NCBI RefSeq assembly: GCF_001310635.1
Contig: NZ_BAXR01000022.1
Span: 1-48,400, forward strand
DNA: 48,400 bases
DNA from: Bacillus sp. JCM 19034
Lineage (GTDB): Bacteria; Bacillota; Bacilli; Bacillales; Bacillaceae_D
Reading direction: 5' to 3'
Shown here piece by piece: positions 8,037-20,415 of the stretch. A program made the translations under genes and the position numbers. Positions within the stretch are counted from its first letter, which is position 1. The number at the start of each line of letters is the position of its first letter. A model generated the notes under the pieces. The model made no database searches and was not told the origin of the DNA. It worked only from the letters and a program-made list of their open reading frames with translations.

Positions 8037-9383
8037 TTAAGAACCGAACCAACCACTCACTGTGTCGGCTACACTTGTCCAAATTCCAGAGAAGAATTCC
8101 CCAATCCCTCTCATTGTCATTGCAAACCAACCAGCTTTTTCTACTGCTTGATCCGTTACAATAGGTGCTTCTACAGTCCAATTTGAATAAATGAATTCTT
8201 CTTCATCTTCTCCATTGTACGTTAATACAAGCTTACCTACTTTTTGTCCTGCTTCAATTGGAGCTTCCAATTTCCCATTTTCATTGAACTTACTTTCATC
8301 TAACACTAATTCAACATTATAAAGCTCTTCCTCACCGTTCTTTATCAGTGTAGAAAGAGAATCCGCACTTGATATCGATACTTCTTTTTCTTTTCCACCT
8401 ACAACTTCAACAAGCTCTTCTCCTTCTGGAATGAACCCTTCAGGAAATAATTCAACATACGAAAATCGATCAAAACCGTAATCTAGTAATTTAGCTGTTT
8501 CTGTAAAACGGGCCTCGCGATCGTTCGTTCTCATAACAACAGAGATTAATTGAACATCTCCACGCTCTGCTACTCCTGTAAAAGCAGCTCCAGCAGTACT
8601 TGTTGATCCTGTTTTCAAACCTTGAATACCCTCATAAGAAAACTGATCAAAATCCTCACGAATCCCTGGAACCATCCAGTTCCAATTATGCATAACCTCT
8701 ACTTCACCCGGACCTGCATCAAATTCCATTACTGGGATTTGTGCTGTTTCAAGAATTTCTGGATAATCATTAATTAAATGATATGCTAATTGAGCTGTTG
8801 CTCTTGCTGATAAAAGATTTTCAGCGTCAGCAGCTGTACCTTCCGGATGGTTACCGTTCATTGAACTATTATTGAGACCAGTAGAATTAATAAATTCAAA
8901 ATCTTCTAAGCCTAATTCCTCTGCTTTCTCATTCATTCTTTCTACAAAAGCCGTTTCAGAACCTGAGATTAAATCAGCAATCGCAATCATCGATGCATTG
9001 GCAGAGTAGATTGTTACGGATTCATATAGCTCTTTCACTGTATATGAATAATCCTGTCTCAATGATACATTCGATAGAGTCTTATTAAGAGATAGCTGCC
9101 TTACAAATTCACTGATTGGCACCTCATCATCCCAACTAATTTCCCCATTCTCAACAGCTTCAAAAATTAAGTATTGACTCATCATTTTTGTCATACTGGC
9201 AATCGGCAAAAGACTATCTATCTTTTTCTGATATAAAATCTTTCCTGTCTTTGCGTCAATTAATATTGCAGCTTCAGCTTCTAAATCAATAGATGCCTCT
9301 GCTGGATTAGGTTGAATCCAACCTACCATTAATATCGCCACTAACATCATAAAAATAAATGGCTTCTTTATAATTTTACTCAC
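8037..9383 (-). CDS. dacA: D-alanyl-D-alanine carboxypeptidase (PBP5, DacA)
   Basis: Trims the terminal D-Ala from peptidoglycan pentapeptides outside the membrane. The start is a GTG at 9383 behind GGAGGTGCTGGA. The signal peptide (about residues 1-30) has a hydrophobic core and ends near AEAS. The penicilloyl serine motifs are SMTK (about 63-66), SAN and KTGS. The C-terminal beta domain and final amphipathic helix (GIGEFFSGIWTSVADTVSGW) anchor it to the membrane. The 448 residues are slightly longer than B. subtilis DacA. The mature protein is rich in Glu and Asp, which fits a salt- or alkali-adapted host (inference). It lies after guaB, with a terminator between. Confidence 0.97.
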   Translation of the reverse strand: MSKIIKKPFIFMMLVAILMVGWIQPNPAEASIDLEAEAAILIDAKTGKILYQKKIDSLLPIASMTKMMSQYLIFEAVENGEISWDDEVPISEFVRQLSLNKTLSNVSLRQDYSYTVKELYESVTIYSANASMIAIADLISGSETAFVERMNEKAEELGLEDFEFINSTGLNNSSMNGNHPEGTAADAENLLSARATAQLAYHLINDYPEILETAQIPVMEFDAGPGEVEVMHNWNWMVPGIREDFDQFSYEGIQGLKTGSTSTAGAAFTGVAERGDVQLISVVMRTNDREARFTETAKLLDYGFDRFSYVELFPEGFIPEGEELVEVVGGKEKEVSISSADSLSTLIKNGEEELYNVELVLDESKFNENGKLEAPIEAGQKVGKLVLTYNGEDEEEFIYSNWTVEAPIVTDQAVEKAGWFAMTMRGIGEFFSGIWTSVADTVSGWFGS

Positions 9384-9433
9384 TCCAGCACCTCCATACC
9401 TACTTCGATAGACGTTATTTTAACATAATCGAC

Positions 9434-9467
9434 TATAAAAAATAGATAGAGAAGTCTCTATCTATTT
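9434..9467 (-). terminator. Terminator of guaB
   Basis: Long inverted repeat AAATAGATAGAGA (9440-9452) and TCTCTATCTATTT (9455-9467). On the minus strand it is followed by a T run near 9440-9434. It separates guaB from dacA. Confidence 0.85.
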
Positions 9468-9534
9468 CTAAATAATTTGACACCATTTCCGATTATTTCC
9501 TAACGAACGGTTCATTTGATTGATATCATGAAAA

Positions 9535-11036
<1,502 letters not shown>

Positions 11037-11044
11037 TTATTAGT

Positions 11045-11073
11045 AGCTTATCAAGTGGGTAAACTACTGTCAA
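11045..11073 (-). promoter_or_regulatory. Probable guaB promoter
   Basis: Perfect minus-strand -35 TTGACA (11073-11068), a 17-base spacer, then TAAGCT (11050-11045), a weak -10. It is placed about 55 bp upstream of the guaB start in the yaaC-guaB divergent gap. Confidence 0.5.
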
Positions 11074-11135
11074 GACAGTGATTAATATAAGATTTTTCTA
11101 AATAAACTGATTATTACAAAGGGGGAATCTTAGCC

Positions 11136-12101
11136 ATGAATACTTTGGATTCATTTCTTCCTTATTATTCTGTATCATACACAAGAAATTATTTAACTAA
11201 AACGTATGAGCGATTTCATATCACACAAGCTAAAACAAAAAGCTATCATGCTTGTTACTCATTTATTTATCACCTAAAGCATGGACAGCTTTACTTTAAA
11301 CAAGCTTCTCAGTCACCAACAGAGCTAAAACCGATCCTATTATTTTATGGTTTCATTCAATTACTAAAAGCATGTGTCTTAGCTGTGGACCCCTCTTATC
11401 CAGCGAACAGTCAAGTATTAGCACATGGAGTAACAACAAGAAAAAGAAAGAAAAGCGGCTATCAATTTTTAGATGATGAAGTTAAAATCCAAAAAAATGG
11501 CCTTTTTTCACACTTTTTAGACAAAATGTTTCATGTGAAACAGTTAGAAGCAGAGAAGTTTCAAATGCGAGTTCTTCTTGAGCAATTAGGTGATATGCAT
11601 GATCTGTTTTTGCAAATTAATAGCACAGCCATTTCATTTCAAGCACGTAAAACGACGAATTATTTACAACTTCCATCAGAACTATTAGATTCATACCATA
11701 TGACCATATCACGCTTCGAGCTTTTTTTAGAAAGCTTTAAGACGAGTGGTTACTCTACAATCAACACGATCGAGGAAGAAAACAATCAATTACAAATAAC
11801 ATTAACTAGAGAGCCTTCCATACAATATGCTGCCCCTTGGTTATACGATCAAAGAGGAAATATGTATTTATTGAAAAAGCACCGACGGGATGGATATCGT
11901 TATTTACCTGAGCTAGCGATACACTATTTACTTCTATATAACTTAAGTATGATCTGTCGTTATGAGGCTGAATGGTGGGGTGATGTGATTCACACGTTCG
12001 ATGGGGTGGATCTTCCATTTATCCTAAAATATTTAACACTAGCCGAAAGAAAAATCCCTTTTCTCATTGCTCATTACCTTCAGAACATTCAAAATGGCTA
12101 G
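11136..12101 (+). CDS. yaaC: YaaC family protein, function unknown
   Basis: A 321-residue product of the YaaC family, found next to guaB in many Bacillus genomes and, as there, transcribed against its neighbours. The start ATG follows AAAGGGGGAATC. The sequence is soluble-looking, rich in aromatic residues (PYYSVSYTRNYL near the N-terminus), without a signal peptide or recognised catalytic motif. The C-terminal third has the helical stretch LAIHYLLLYNLSMICRYEAE and YLTLAERKIPFL. It is intact. It faces the replication fork on this arm, ends in a convergent terminator shared with the histidine kinase gene, and contains a near-parS sequence. I cannot assign a function. Confidence 0.88.
   Translation: MNTLDSFLPYYSVSYTRNYLTKTYERFHITQAKTKSYHACYSFIYHLKHGQLYFKQASQSPTELKPILLFYGFIQLLKACVLAVDPSYPANSQVLAHGVTTRKRKKSGYQFLDDEVKIQKNGLFSHFLDKMFHVKQLEAEKFQMRVLLEQLGDMHDLFLQINSTAISFQARKTTNYLQLPSELLDSYHMTISRFELFLESFKTSGYSTINTIEEENNQLQITLTREPSIQYAAPWLYDQRGNMYLLKKHRRDGYRYLPELAIHYLLLYNLSMICRYEAEWWGDVIHTFDGVDLPFILKYLTLAERKIPFLIAHYLQNIQNG
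11527..11542. other. Near-consensus parS-like site inside yaaC
   Basis: TGTTTCATGTGAAACA differs from the ParB site TGTTTCACGTGAAACA at one central base. It may be a weak Spo0J site, but the mismatch breaks the central CG, so binding is uncertain. Confidence 0.4.
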
Positions 12102-12110
12102 TTTAAACAT

Positions 12111-12140
12111 GCGCTGACTTTGTCTATTCAAAATCAGCGC
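12111..12140. terminator. Convergent terminator between yaaC and the histidine kinase gene
   Basis: GCGCTGA (12111-12117) pairs with TCAGCGC (12134-12140), and an inner TTTG/CAAA pairing extends the stem across one mismatch. Modest A/T tracts lie on both sides. The position between two stop codons supports bidirectional use. Confidence 0.65.
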
Positions 12141-12156
12141 GAAAATAAAATATGTA

Positions 12157-13467
12157 TTATAAGGAAAAGGTAACTTCCATTTTTGTCCCTTTTTTTTCTT
12201 CACTTTCAACTTGAATCTCTCCATTAAAATGGTGAACTAATTGATAAACCATAAACAAACCAACACCTTGTCCAGGTACATCTTGATTCATCTTCTGATA
12301 TTTTTTAAATAGCTTCTCTACTTCCTCTTGACTCATTCCTATCCCCTGATCTATCACTTGAATAGTAAGGTGTTCATTTTTTATGAAGCTATTTAAAATG
12401 ACGCGACCGCCTTCTTGACTATATTTAATTGCATTGCTTAGCAGATTGGAAATGACAAGCCTTAAACCCATTGCATTAGCTTGAACATTTACAGAGTTAG
12501 AAAGGTTGATGTTCGTATCCAATTGAATGTTTTGCGTTCTGGCTTTTACTCTCATACTTTCAATGACTTCGTTAATAACTGGTAAAATATCAATCGATGT
12601 TATTTCCCATAAAGAATCAACTGTTAGCATTTGCTCCGTTTGAATCATATGATTAATTTCATGATCAATAGCTGTTGCATAATCCTCAATTAATGCTAAC
12701 TTTGCTATAGAATCTTCCTTTTCTACTTCTGTCTTTAAAATAGCTGCAAACGATTTGATAACGGTTAACGGATTTCGAACTTCATGAGCTATCACGTGAA
12801 TAAAATCCAGTTTTTGACGATATAACTCCAAATCAGATTCAATTTTCTTTTGACTTGCAATGGATGGAAAAACGCTTTCCTCTGTTTCGTGATATAAAGG
12901 AGATTTCACTAATTCTGTATCTGTCATAAAATACGGATGATTTCTCATCATCTCTGTTTGAACGAATGCCGGCGTAATCTTTCCATCATAAGAACAGACA
13001 GTTAAGATATTAAAATCGTTAACAGCCTGATCACACTGACTTTCATATGTACGAAGCTTATCCATGTTATCTAAATAATTATGTAAATAAACATGCCCCC
13101 ATACACGTACTGAAATCTTTTTCTCCGTATAAGAGGTAAATAAATCATGTAAATAATTTATCGCATTATTAAAGTGGAAATTCCCATTTACTAGATAAAA
13201 GTCAACACTATTAATATAATGAATTTTATTTAAGTAATCTTCACTATTTGTTCCTAGCTCTTTTTTAACTTTTTCAATTGCTTTTTTGTAAACCTCTTCT
13301 TCCTCAATAACAATAACATGTTGGTTGACTGATCTAGCTACCACTATGGCTGAAACCAAGTTTTCTAAATACAACTCATCAGACCGATAGACATATAAAA
13401 TGTGTGAACCCTCTTTAATGTCTATTCGTTCCGTTAAAGGGATCGTCCGTTTATTTCTCTTTTTCAT
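12157..13467 (-). CDS. MEDS-domain sensor histidine kinase, soluble, orphan
   Basis: A 436-residue kinase with no membrane segment. Residues about 18-195 look like a MEDS sensory domain (HILYVYRSDELYLENLVSA; CSYDGKITPAF; HPYF), a family also found in DcmR-like regulators. A short helix leads to the HisKA domain with phospho-acceptor His228 in VIAHEVRNPLTVI. The ATPase domain has the N box (NLLSNAIKYS, 341-350), G1 (DQGIGM, 373-378) and G2 (GQGVGLFMV). All catalytic motifs are present. ATG at 13467 with the SD TAGGAGGTTA. No response regulator is adjacent, so its partner is elsewhere. It lies in the insert that replaces the rRNA operon seen here in B. subtilis. The MEDS call is by pattern only. 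Confidence 0.8.
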   Translation of the reverse strand: MKKRNKRTIPLTERIDIKEGSHILYVYRSDELYLENLVSAIVVARSVNQHVIVIEEEEVYKKAIEKVKKELGTNSEDYLNKIHYINSVDFYLVNGNFHFNNAINYLHDLFTSYTEKKISVRVWGHVYLHNYLDNMDKLRTYESQCDQAVNDFNILTVCSYDGKITPAFVQTEMMRNHPYFMTDTELVKSPLYHETEESVFPSIASQKKIESDLELYRQKLDFIHVIAHEVRNPLTVIKSFAAILKTEVEKEDSIAKLALIEDYATAIDHEINHMIQTEQMLTVDSLWEITSIDILPVINEVIESMRVKARTQNIQLDTNINLSNSVNVQANAMGLRLVISNLLSNAIKYSQEGGRVILNSFIKNEHLTIQVIDQGIGMSQEEVEKLFKKYQKMNQDVPGQGVGLFMVYQLVHHFNGEIQVESEEKKGTKMEVTFSL

Positions 13468-13695
13468 AAATAACCTCCTACTATTCTATTATTATCTTAT
13501 AAATGTAAAGTTAGCAAGTATGAATACTTGGTTTGTTTCAGCTGTATACACTCTCTATTTGGCTAATACTGAGAACCATATCTTCCAATCTAATAAACCT
13601 ATTTATGTTTTGATTAATTAAAATAATATTATATAAGTAGGAAATAATTAAAATTGAGGATCGTTCATATAAGAACTGGAAAAGGAGCGTTTGAT

Positions 13696-14436
13696 ATGAT
13701 ATTAACGATTATCGGTTTTTGGGGGGCTTACCCTAATAAAAATGAAGCAACTTCAGCATATTTATTAGAACAAAGTGGATTTCGCTTACTCATTGATTGT
13801 GGTAGCGGAGCCCTATCCCTGCTACAGAATTATATACCTCTACATCAATTAGATGCTCTCATCCTCTCCCATTATCACCATGACCATATCGCGGATGTAG
13901 GTAGTTTACAATATAGTATGTTAGTGAACCACCAGCTACAAAAAAGGTCAAAAATATTACCGATATACGCAAATGACAAGGATGATGAGAAGTTCCAATC
14001 ACTCCATTTTCATGATTTTACTGAAGGTCGTAGCATTAATGAGAATGATCAACTTCAAATTGGTCCGTGGCAAGTTACCTTTTGTCAAACAAATCATCCC
14101 GCCTATTGCCTAGCTATGAAATTCAAAGACATAACCTCCGGAAAAACAATTGTCTATTCCGCTGATACGAGTTGGTGCGATAATCTCGTTCCTTTTTCTA
14201 AAAATGCAAACATCCTTATTTACGAAACGTCATTATACGATGAACAGCTCGCCAAAATAACAGGGCACTCCACCCCTTCAGACGCCGCTTTGCTTGCCGG
14301 ATTAGCAAACGTGGAAACATTAGTCCTCACCCATCTCCCACATTTTGGTGACCATAGTGAACTCATTAGGATAGCAAAGGAGCAATTTGATGGTCACGTT
14401 ATGCTCGCAAAAACGGGATTAACCTTTGAGCTATAA
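13696..14436 (+). CDS. Metallo-beta-lactamase fold hydrolase, YhfI/RNase Z-like
   Basis: A 246-residue metal-dependent hydrolase. The start at 13696 (MILTIIGFWGAYPNKNEATS) has AAAAGGAG upstream; an in-frame ATG 42 bp earlier lacks homology and a site. The zinc ligands follow the HxHxDH motif (His59, His61, Asp63, His64), with further metal-site residues in TNHPAY, SADTSW and TGHSTPSDA. This pattern resembles B. subtilis YhfI and RNase Z-like phosphodiesterases; the real substrate is unknown. It is divergent from the kinase gene and convergent with the HD-GYP gene, so it has its own promoter; TTGATT-N16-TATAAG near 13610-13640 is a possible one. It is transcribed against replication. Confidence 0.85.
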   Translation: MILTIIGFWGAYPNKNEATSAYLLEQSGFRLLIDCGSGALSLLQNYIPLHQLDALILSHYHHDHIADVGSLQYSMLVNHQLQKRSKILPIYANDKDDEKFQSLHFHDFTEGRSINENDQLQIGPWQVTFCQTNHPAYCLAMKFKDITSGKTIVYSADTSWCDNLVPFSKNANILIYETSLYDEQLAKITGHSTPSDAALLAGLANVETLVLTHLPHFGDHSELIRIAKEQFDGHVMLAKTGLTFEL

Positions 14437-14442
14437 AACAAA

Positions 14443-14471
14443 ATCCCATCTACTCATGTAGTAAATGGGAT
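14443..14471. terminator. Bidirectional terminator between hydrolase and HD-GYP genes
   Basis: ATCCCAT (14443-14449) pairs with ATGGGAT (14465-14471), continued by TACT/AGTA after one mismatch. TCTTTTATG lies on the plus side and TTTTGTTTT on the minus side, so it can end both convergent genes. Confidence 0.8.
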
Positions 14472-14499
14472 CTTTTATGATGTGAATCGGATCACGTTC

Positions 14500-15567
14500 T
14501 TATTCAAGTAATTCCTCGATAAAGATAGAATGGTTGTGGGCAAGATTAATCATTTCGCCTTTATCTAATTTCACAAGCGGCCGAGTAGGATGTTGTTCAT
14601 CAAAAAAGACAATGTTAGCCTCTTCTCCATTAGAAAGTCGTACACGATTACCATTAGATATGTAATTGATGCTTTGCATTAACGCTTGGATGACTTGGTA
14701 TTCAAACTTCCCAAATTGTCCTGTTGAGATCTCCTCTAAAACTTGAAAAGTTGAGCGTTTTTTTCGATGATGACGTTCCGTTGTCATCGCATGGTATACG
14801 TCTGCAACAGCAATGATTTGTCCATAACGATGGATTTTATCCTCTTTAATTCCTAGTGGATAGCCACTTCCATCATTCCGCTCATGATGCTGTAAGATGG
14901 CTAACGTCATTAGTTCTGTTACATCTGGGCTGCCTTTTATCATATTATAGCTGAATACAGGATGCTTCTTTATTTCCTCAAAATCATGATCCGTTAACGT
15001 CGATTTCTCATTAGTTAATAATCTCGGTGTTACTTTTGCCATTCCGACATCTGCTAGTGCACCTGCTAAGCCTATTTGAATACATTCCCCAGGAGAATAA
15101 TGTAATTTATATGCCAAGTAATAGGAGAGAATTCCAACGTATATACTATGATGATATAAATAATCGTCTACAGTACTGTAATGGTGTAAGTAGATTAGTT
15201 TTTGATGTTCTTTGTTTAAATGCTTAAACAACGGTAATAATACTGCTCTTACCTCATTGACTTCTACTTTTTTTCCAGATTGCCAAACTTTAAAAAGCGA
15301 TTCATATTTTTTCACCGCTTGCAAATACAATGAAACAAAATCAATCGGCTTATGTTCCATTGCTGGACGGATTACTGACGGTGTAAATGATTCTCCATTA
15401 GACTTTATTGGCTTAACATCGATTGTTTCAACCATAAAAGCCTTTAAAACGGAAAGTAATTCTTCAGTAAGTGTTGTATTTCTTTTAACTAGTGGTAATT
15501 TCGTCAAGCCTGGTACTTCTTTATTCGTTATGCAGCCTGGCTCAACTTGATATAATTTGACTTCCAT
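14500..15567 (-). CDS. HD-GYP domain protein with degenerate HD dyad
   Basis: A 355-residue soluble protein. Start ATG at 15567; a GTG 12 bp upstream is possible. Residues about 1-60 form an N-terminal domain (LYQVEPGCITNKEVPG) and 135-300 an HD-GYP domain. The HHE (227-229) and GYP (235-237) motifs in LQHHERNDGSGYPLG are intact, as is DVYHAMTTER. Where the metal-binding HD pair is expected the sequence reads GALADVGMAK, so His is replaced by Ala172. HD-GYP proteins normally hydrolyse cyclic di-GMP; with this change it may be inactive or act as a binding protein (inference). The C-terminal part (RVRLSNGEEANIV) is a small beta domain. It follows gyrA downstream in the same direction, separated by a strong terminator. 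Confidence 0.85.
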   Translation of the reverse strand: MEVKLYQVEPGCITNKEVPGLTKLPLVKRNTTLTEELLSVLKAFMVETIDVKPIKSNGESFTPSVIRPAMEHKPIDFVSLYLQAVKKYESLFKVWQSGKKVEVNEVRAVLLPLFKHLNKEHQKLIYLHHYSTVDDYLYHHSIYVGILSYYLAYKLHYSPGECIQIGLAGALADVGMAKVTPRLLTNEKSTLTDHDFEEIKKHPVFSYNMIKGSPDVTELMTLAILQHHERNDGSGYPLGIKEDKIHRYGQIIAVADVYHAMTTERHHRKKRSTFQVLEEISTGQFGKFEYQVIQALMQSINYISNGNRVRLSNGEEANIVFFDEQHPTRPLVKLDKGEMINLAHNHSIFIEELLE

Positions 15568-15607
15568 TCTCTCTCCCACCCTTACTAATCATTACACATA
15601 TGTAAAG

Positions 15608-15647
15608 AAAAAGGGTCGTCCCATTATACATTGGCACAACCCTTTTT
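15608..15647 (-). terminator. Terminator of gyrA
   Basis: A long stem between AAAAAGGGTCGTCCCA (from 15608) and TGGCACAACCCTTTTT (to 15647), with one wobble and one mismatch. It is followed on the minus strand by TTTTTC within the stem end. It lies 20 bp past the gyrA stop. Confidence 0.88.
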
Positions 15648-15667
15648 CCCCGACAGAACTTGTCTCG

Positions 15668-18166
15668 TTATTCCTCGGATTCAACATCATCTGAATCTAG
15701 CTCATCTTCCAAAGGAATGTCTTGGTCTTCGCCTTCATCTTCTTCGTCATCAATATTGACACGAGCAACTGTAGCGACTTCTTCTCCCTCATTGACACGA
15801 ATTAATGTTACACCTTGAGTGTTTCGACCTGTAACAGAAATTCCTTCTACATTGGTTCGAATGACAACACCACTGACTGTAATAATCATTACATCATGAT
15901 GGTCAGATACTACCTTTAAAGCAACAACTGGCCCATTTTTTCAGTGATGTTACAAGTTTTAATCCCTTTTCCACCACGGTTTTGGATGCGGTACTCTTCG
16001 ATAGGCGTTCGTTTACCAAAGCCTTTTTCCGTTACAATTAGAACATCATGATCTTCTTCAACAATGTCCATACCAACAACACAGTCATCATCGCCTAACG
16101 AAATTCCTCTCACACCAGCGGCTGTCCGCCCCATTAAACGAACGTCTGATTCTAGGAAGCGAATTGACATTCCTTGTTTTGTTCCTATAATCAATTCCCG
16201 TTTCCCGTTCGTTAATCTAACTCCGTGAAGCTCATCATGCTCCCGTAAAGTAATCGCAAAAAGCCCACCCTTACGAATATTAGCAAAATGAGATAGCTCT
16301 GTTCGCTTCGTTACACCATGTTTTGTAGCAAAGAACAAATACGCATCTTCGGTAAATTCAGCAATCGGAATGACCGTGCTAATTGATTCGCCTTGTTCAA
16401 TTTGAAGCAAATTAATAATTGGAAGACCCTTTGCCGTTCTTCCTAACTCTGGAATTTCATAGCCTTTTAGGCGATACACTTTTCCTTTATTTGTAAAGAA
16501 CAAAATCGTATGATGGGAGTTTGTCGTAAAGAGATGCTGAACAAAATCATTATCATTTGTTCCCATTCCTTGAATCCCTTTCCCACCTCGCTTTTGGTTA
16601 CGATACGTTGAAACTGGCATACGCTTAATGTAACCGTGATGCGAAATCGTAATAACGACATTTTGACGTGGAATTAAATCTTCATCTTCAAGATGATCCT
16701 CACTCAATGAAATAACCGTACGTCTACTATCGTTATACTTTTCTTTAATCTCTGTTAATTCTTCACGAATAATTTCAAGAACTTTTTCCTCATCAGCTAA
16801 AATCGCTTTTAATTCAGCAATTCGAGCAATTAATTCTTTATATTCATTTTCAATCTTGTCACGTTCTAAGCCAGTCAGACGTTGTAGCCTCATATCCAAA
16901 ATCGCTTGTGCTTGCTCATAGCTTAAGTTAAAGCGCTCTATAAGCCATTACGTGCAGCCTCTGCCGTTTGAGAACCACGAATTAATTCAATAACCTCATC
17001 GAGATGATCTAAAGCGATACGGAGCCCTTCTAGAATGTGTGCCCGTGCTTCCGCCTTTTTCAACTCAAACGCCGTTCTTCTTCTAATGACGACAATTTGA
17101 TGATCTAAATAATGCTCTAAACATTCTTTTAAGTTAAGAACTTTCGGCTGACCTTGGACGAGTGCTAATAAATTGATACCAAAGCTTGTTTGCAACGCTG
17201 TTTGCTTAAACAAATTATTGAGCAATACGTTCGCATTAACGTCCCGACGCATTTCAATCACTATTCGCATCCCGGTACGATCGGATTCATCACGTAGATC
17301 TGTAATCCCATCAATTTTCTTGTCACGAACAAGCTCAGCAATTTTCTCAATTAAACGTGCTTTATTCACTTGGTACGGAATTTCTGTCACTATAATTCGT
17401 TGCTTTCCGTTATGCTCCTCAATCGATGTTTGTGCACGAAGCGTAATGGAGCCTTTCCCCGTTTGGTACGCTTTACGAATGCCAGAACGACCTAATATTT
17501 CTGCACCTGTTGGGAAATCTGGTCCAGGAATATACTCCATTAATTCTTGAATCGTAACTTCACGGTTATGTGAAAGTGCCAATACTCCATCAATCACCTC
17601 TCCTAATTGATGAGGTGGAATGTTTGTTGCCATCCCAACAGCAATACCAGAAGCCCCGTTTACAAGTAAATTAGGAAAACGAGAAGGCATAACAATAGGT
17701 TCACGTTCAGAACCATCATAGTTATCTTGATAATCAATTGTATCTTTATTAATATCACGAACGAGTTCCATTGAAATTTTAGCCATCTTTGCTTCAGTGT
17801 AACGCATCGCTGCTGCAGAATCTCCATCAACTGAACCGAAGTTCCATGACCATCGACTAACATATAGCGATAGCTAAAATCTTGTGCCATTCGTACCATT
17901 GTTTCATATACAGCCGAATCACCATGTGGATGGTATTTACCAATAACTTCGCCGACAATACGTGCAGATTTTTTATATGCTTTATCTGGTGTCATTCCAA
18001 GCTCATTCATTGCATATAAAATCCGGCGGTGTACAGGCTTTAAACCATCTCTCGCATCAGGTAATGCCCGGCTTACAATAACACTCATCGCATAATCCAT
18101 AAACGATGATTTCATTTCCTGACTAATATTACGTTCTTTTACTCTAGATTGATCTTGCTCAGCCAT
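15668..18166 (-). CDS. gyrA: DNA gyrase subunit A (three frameshifts)
   Basis: Breakage-reunion subunit of gyrase. The start is ATG 18166 ([20 protein letters not shown]). The frame breaks at about 17841-17845 (just before the catalytic-Tyr motif RYTEAKM), 16940-16944 and 15936-15941 (A7 reduced to A6 on the coding strand). Each needs one extra base; with them the product is 833 residues, normal for GyrA. The quinolone-pocket region reads [20 protein letters not shown]. The C-terminal beta-pinwheel has the GyrA-box variant QKRGGKGI. The tail is strongly acidic ([18 protein letters not shown]). It lies 25 bp after gyrB. Confidence 0.95.
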
Positions 18167-18190
18167 TAATTATAAACCTCCATCTTAAGC

Positions 18191-20098
<1,908 letters not shown>

Positions 20099-20138
20099 TT
20101 CATTCACCCTCATTCTCAATAATCACATTGACTATTTG

Positions 20139-20411
20139 TTACGAATCTATTTCATCTTTATCCATTTGAATGTCCATTTGGCCTTGAGCTCTTCGATTAA
20201 GAGTTAGCGAAGAAACAGGCGAATAATAGATTTCTTTATTTGTTAAGACAATAGATTTTATATAATCAGCCGAAATGACCGTCATCGGTTTGTTTTTTTC
20301 TTCTTCCTTTAGAAATTCAGCTGTTATCGCTTGATCTTTTGCATCATGATTCAAAATCGCAATAATTTCCTTTGATCGAATCATGATGTCCCCTCCTAAA
20401 TGGATAAACAT
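20139..20411 (-). CDS. remB: RemB (YaaB), DUF370 extracellular matrix regulator
   Basis: Small DUF370-family protein related to RemA, a DNA-binding activator of biofilm matrix genes in B. subtilis. The 90 residues begin MFIHLGGDIMIRSKEIIAI and include the conserved IYYSPVSSLTLNRRAQ near the C-terminus; the end DEIDS resembles the EIDS end of B. subtilis RemB. It lies 4 bp after recF and before gyrB, the standard position. The SD is within AAAGGCGGTGATAG, overlapping the recF stop, so translational coupling is likely. The role here is inferred from the family. Confidence 0.9.
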   Translation of the reverse strand: MFIHLGGDIMIRSKEIIAILNHDAKDQAITAEFLKEEEKNKPMTVISADYIKSIVLTNKEIYYSPVSSLTLNRRAQGQMDIQMDKDEIDS

Positions 20412-20415
20412 TCTA

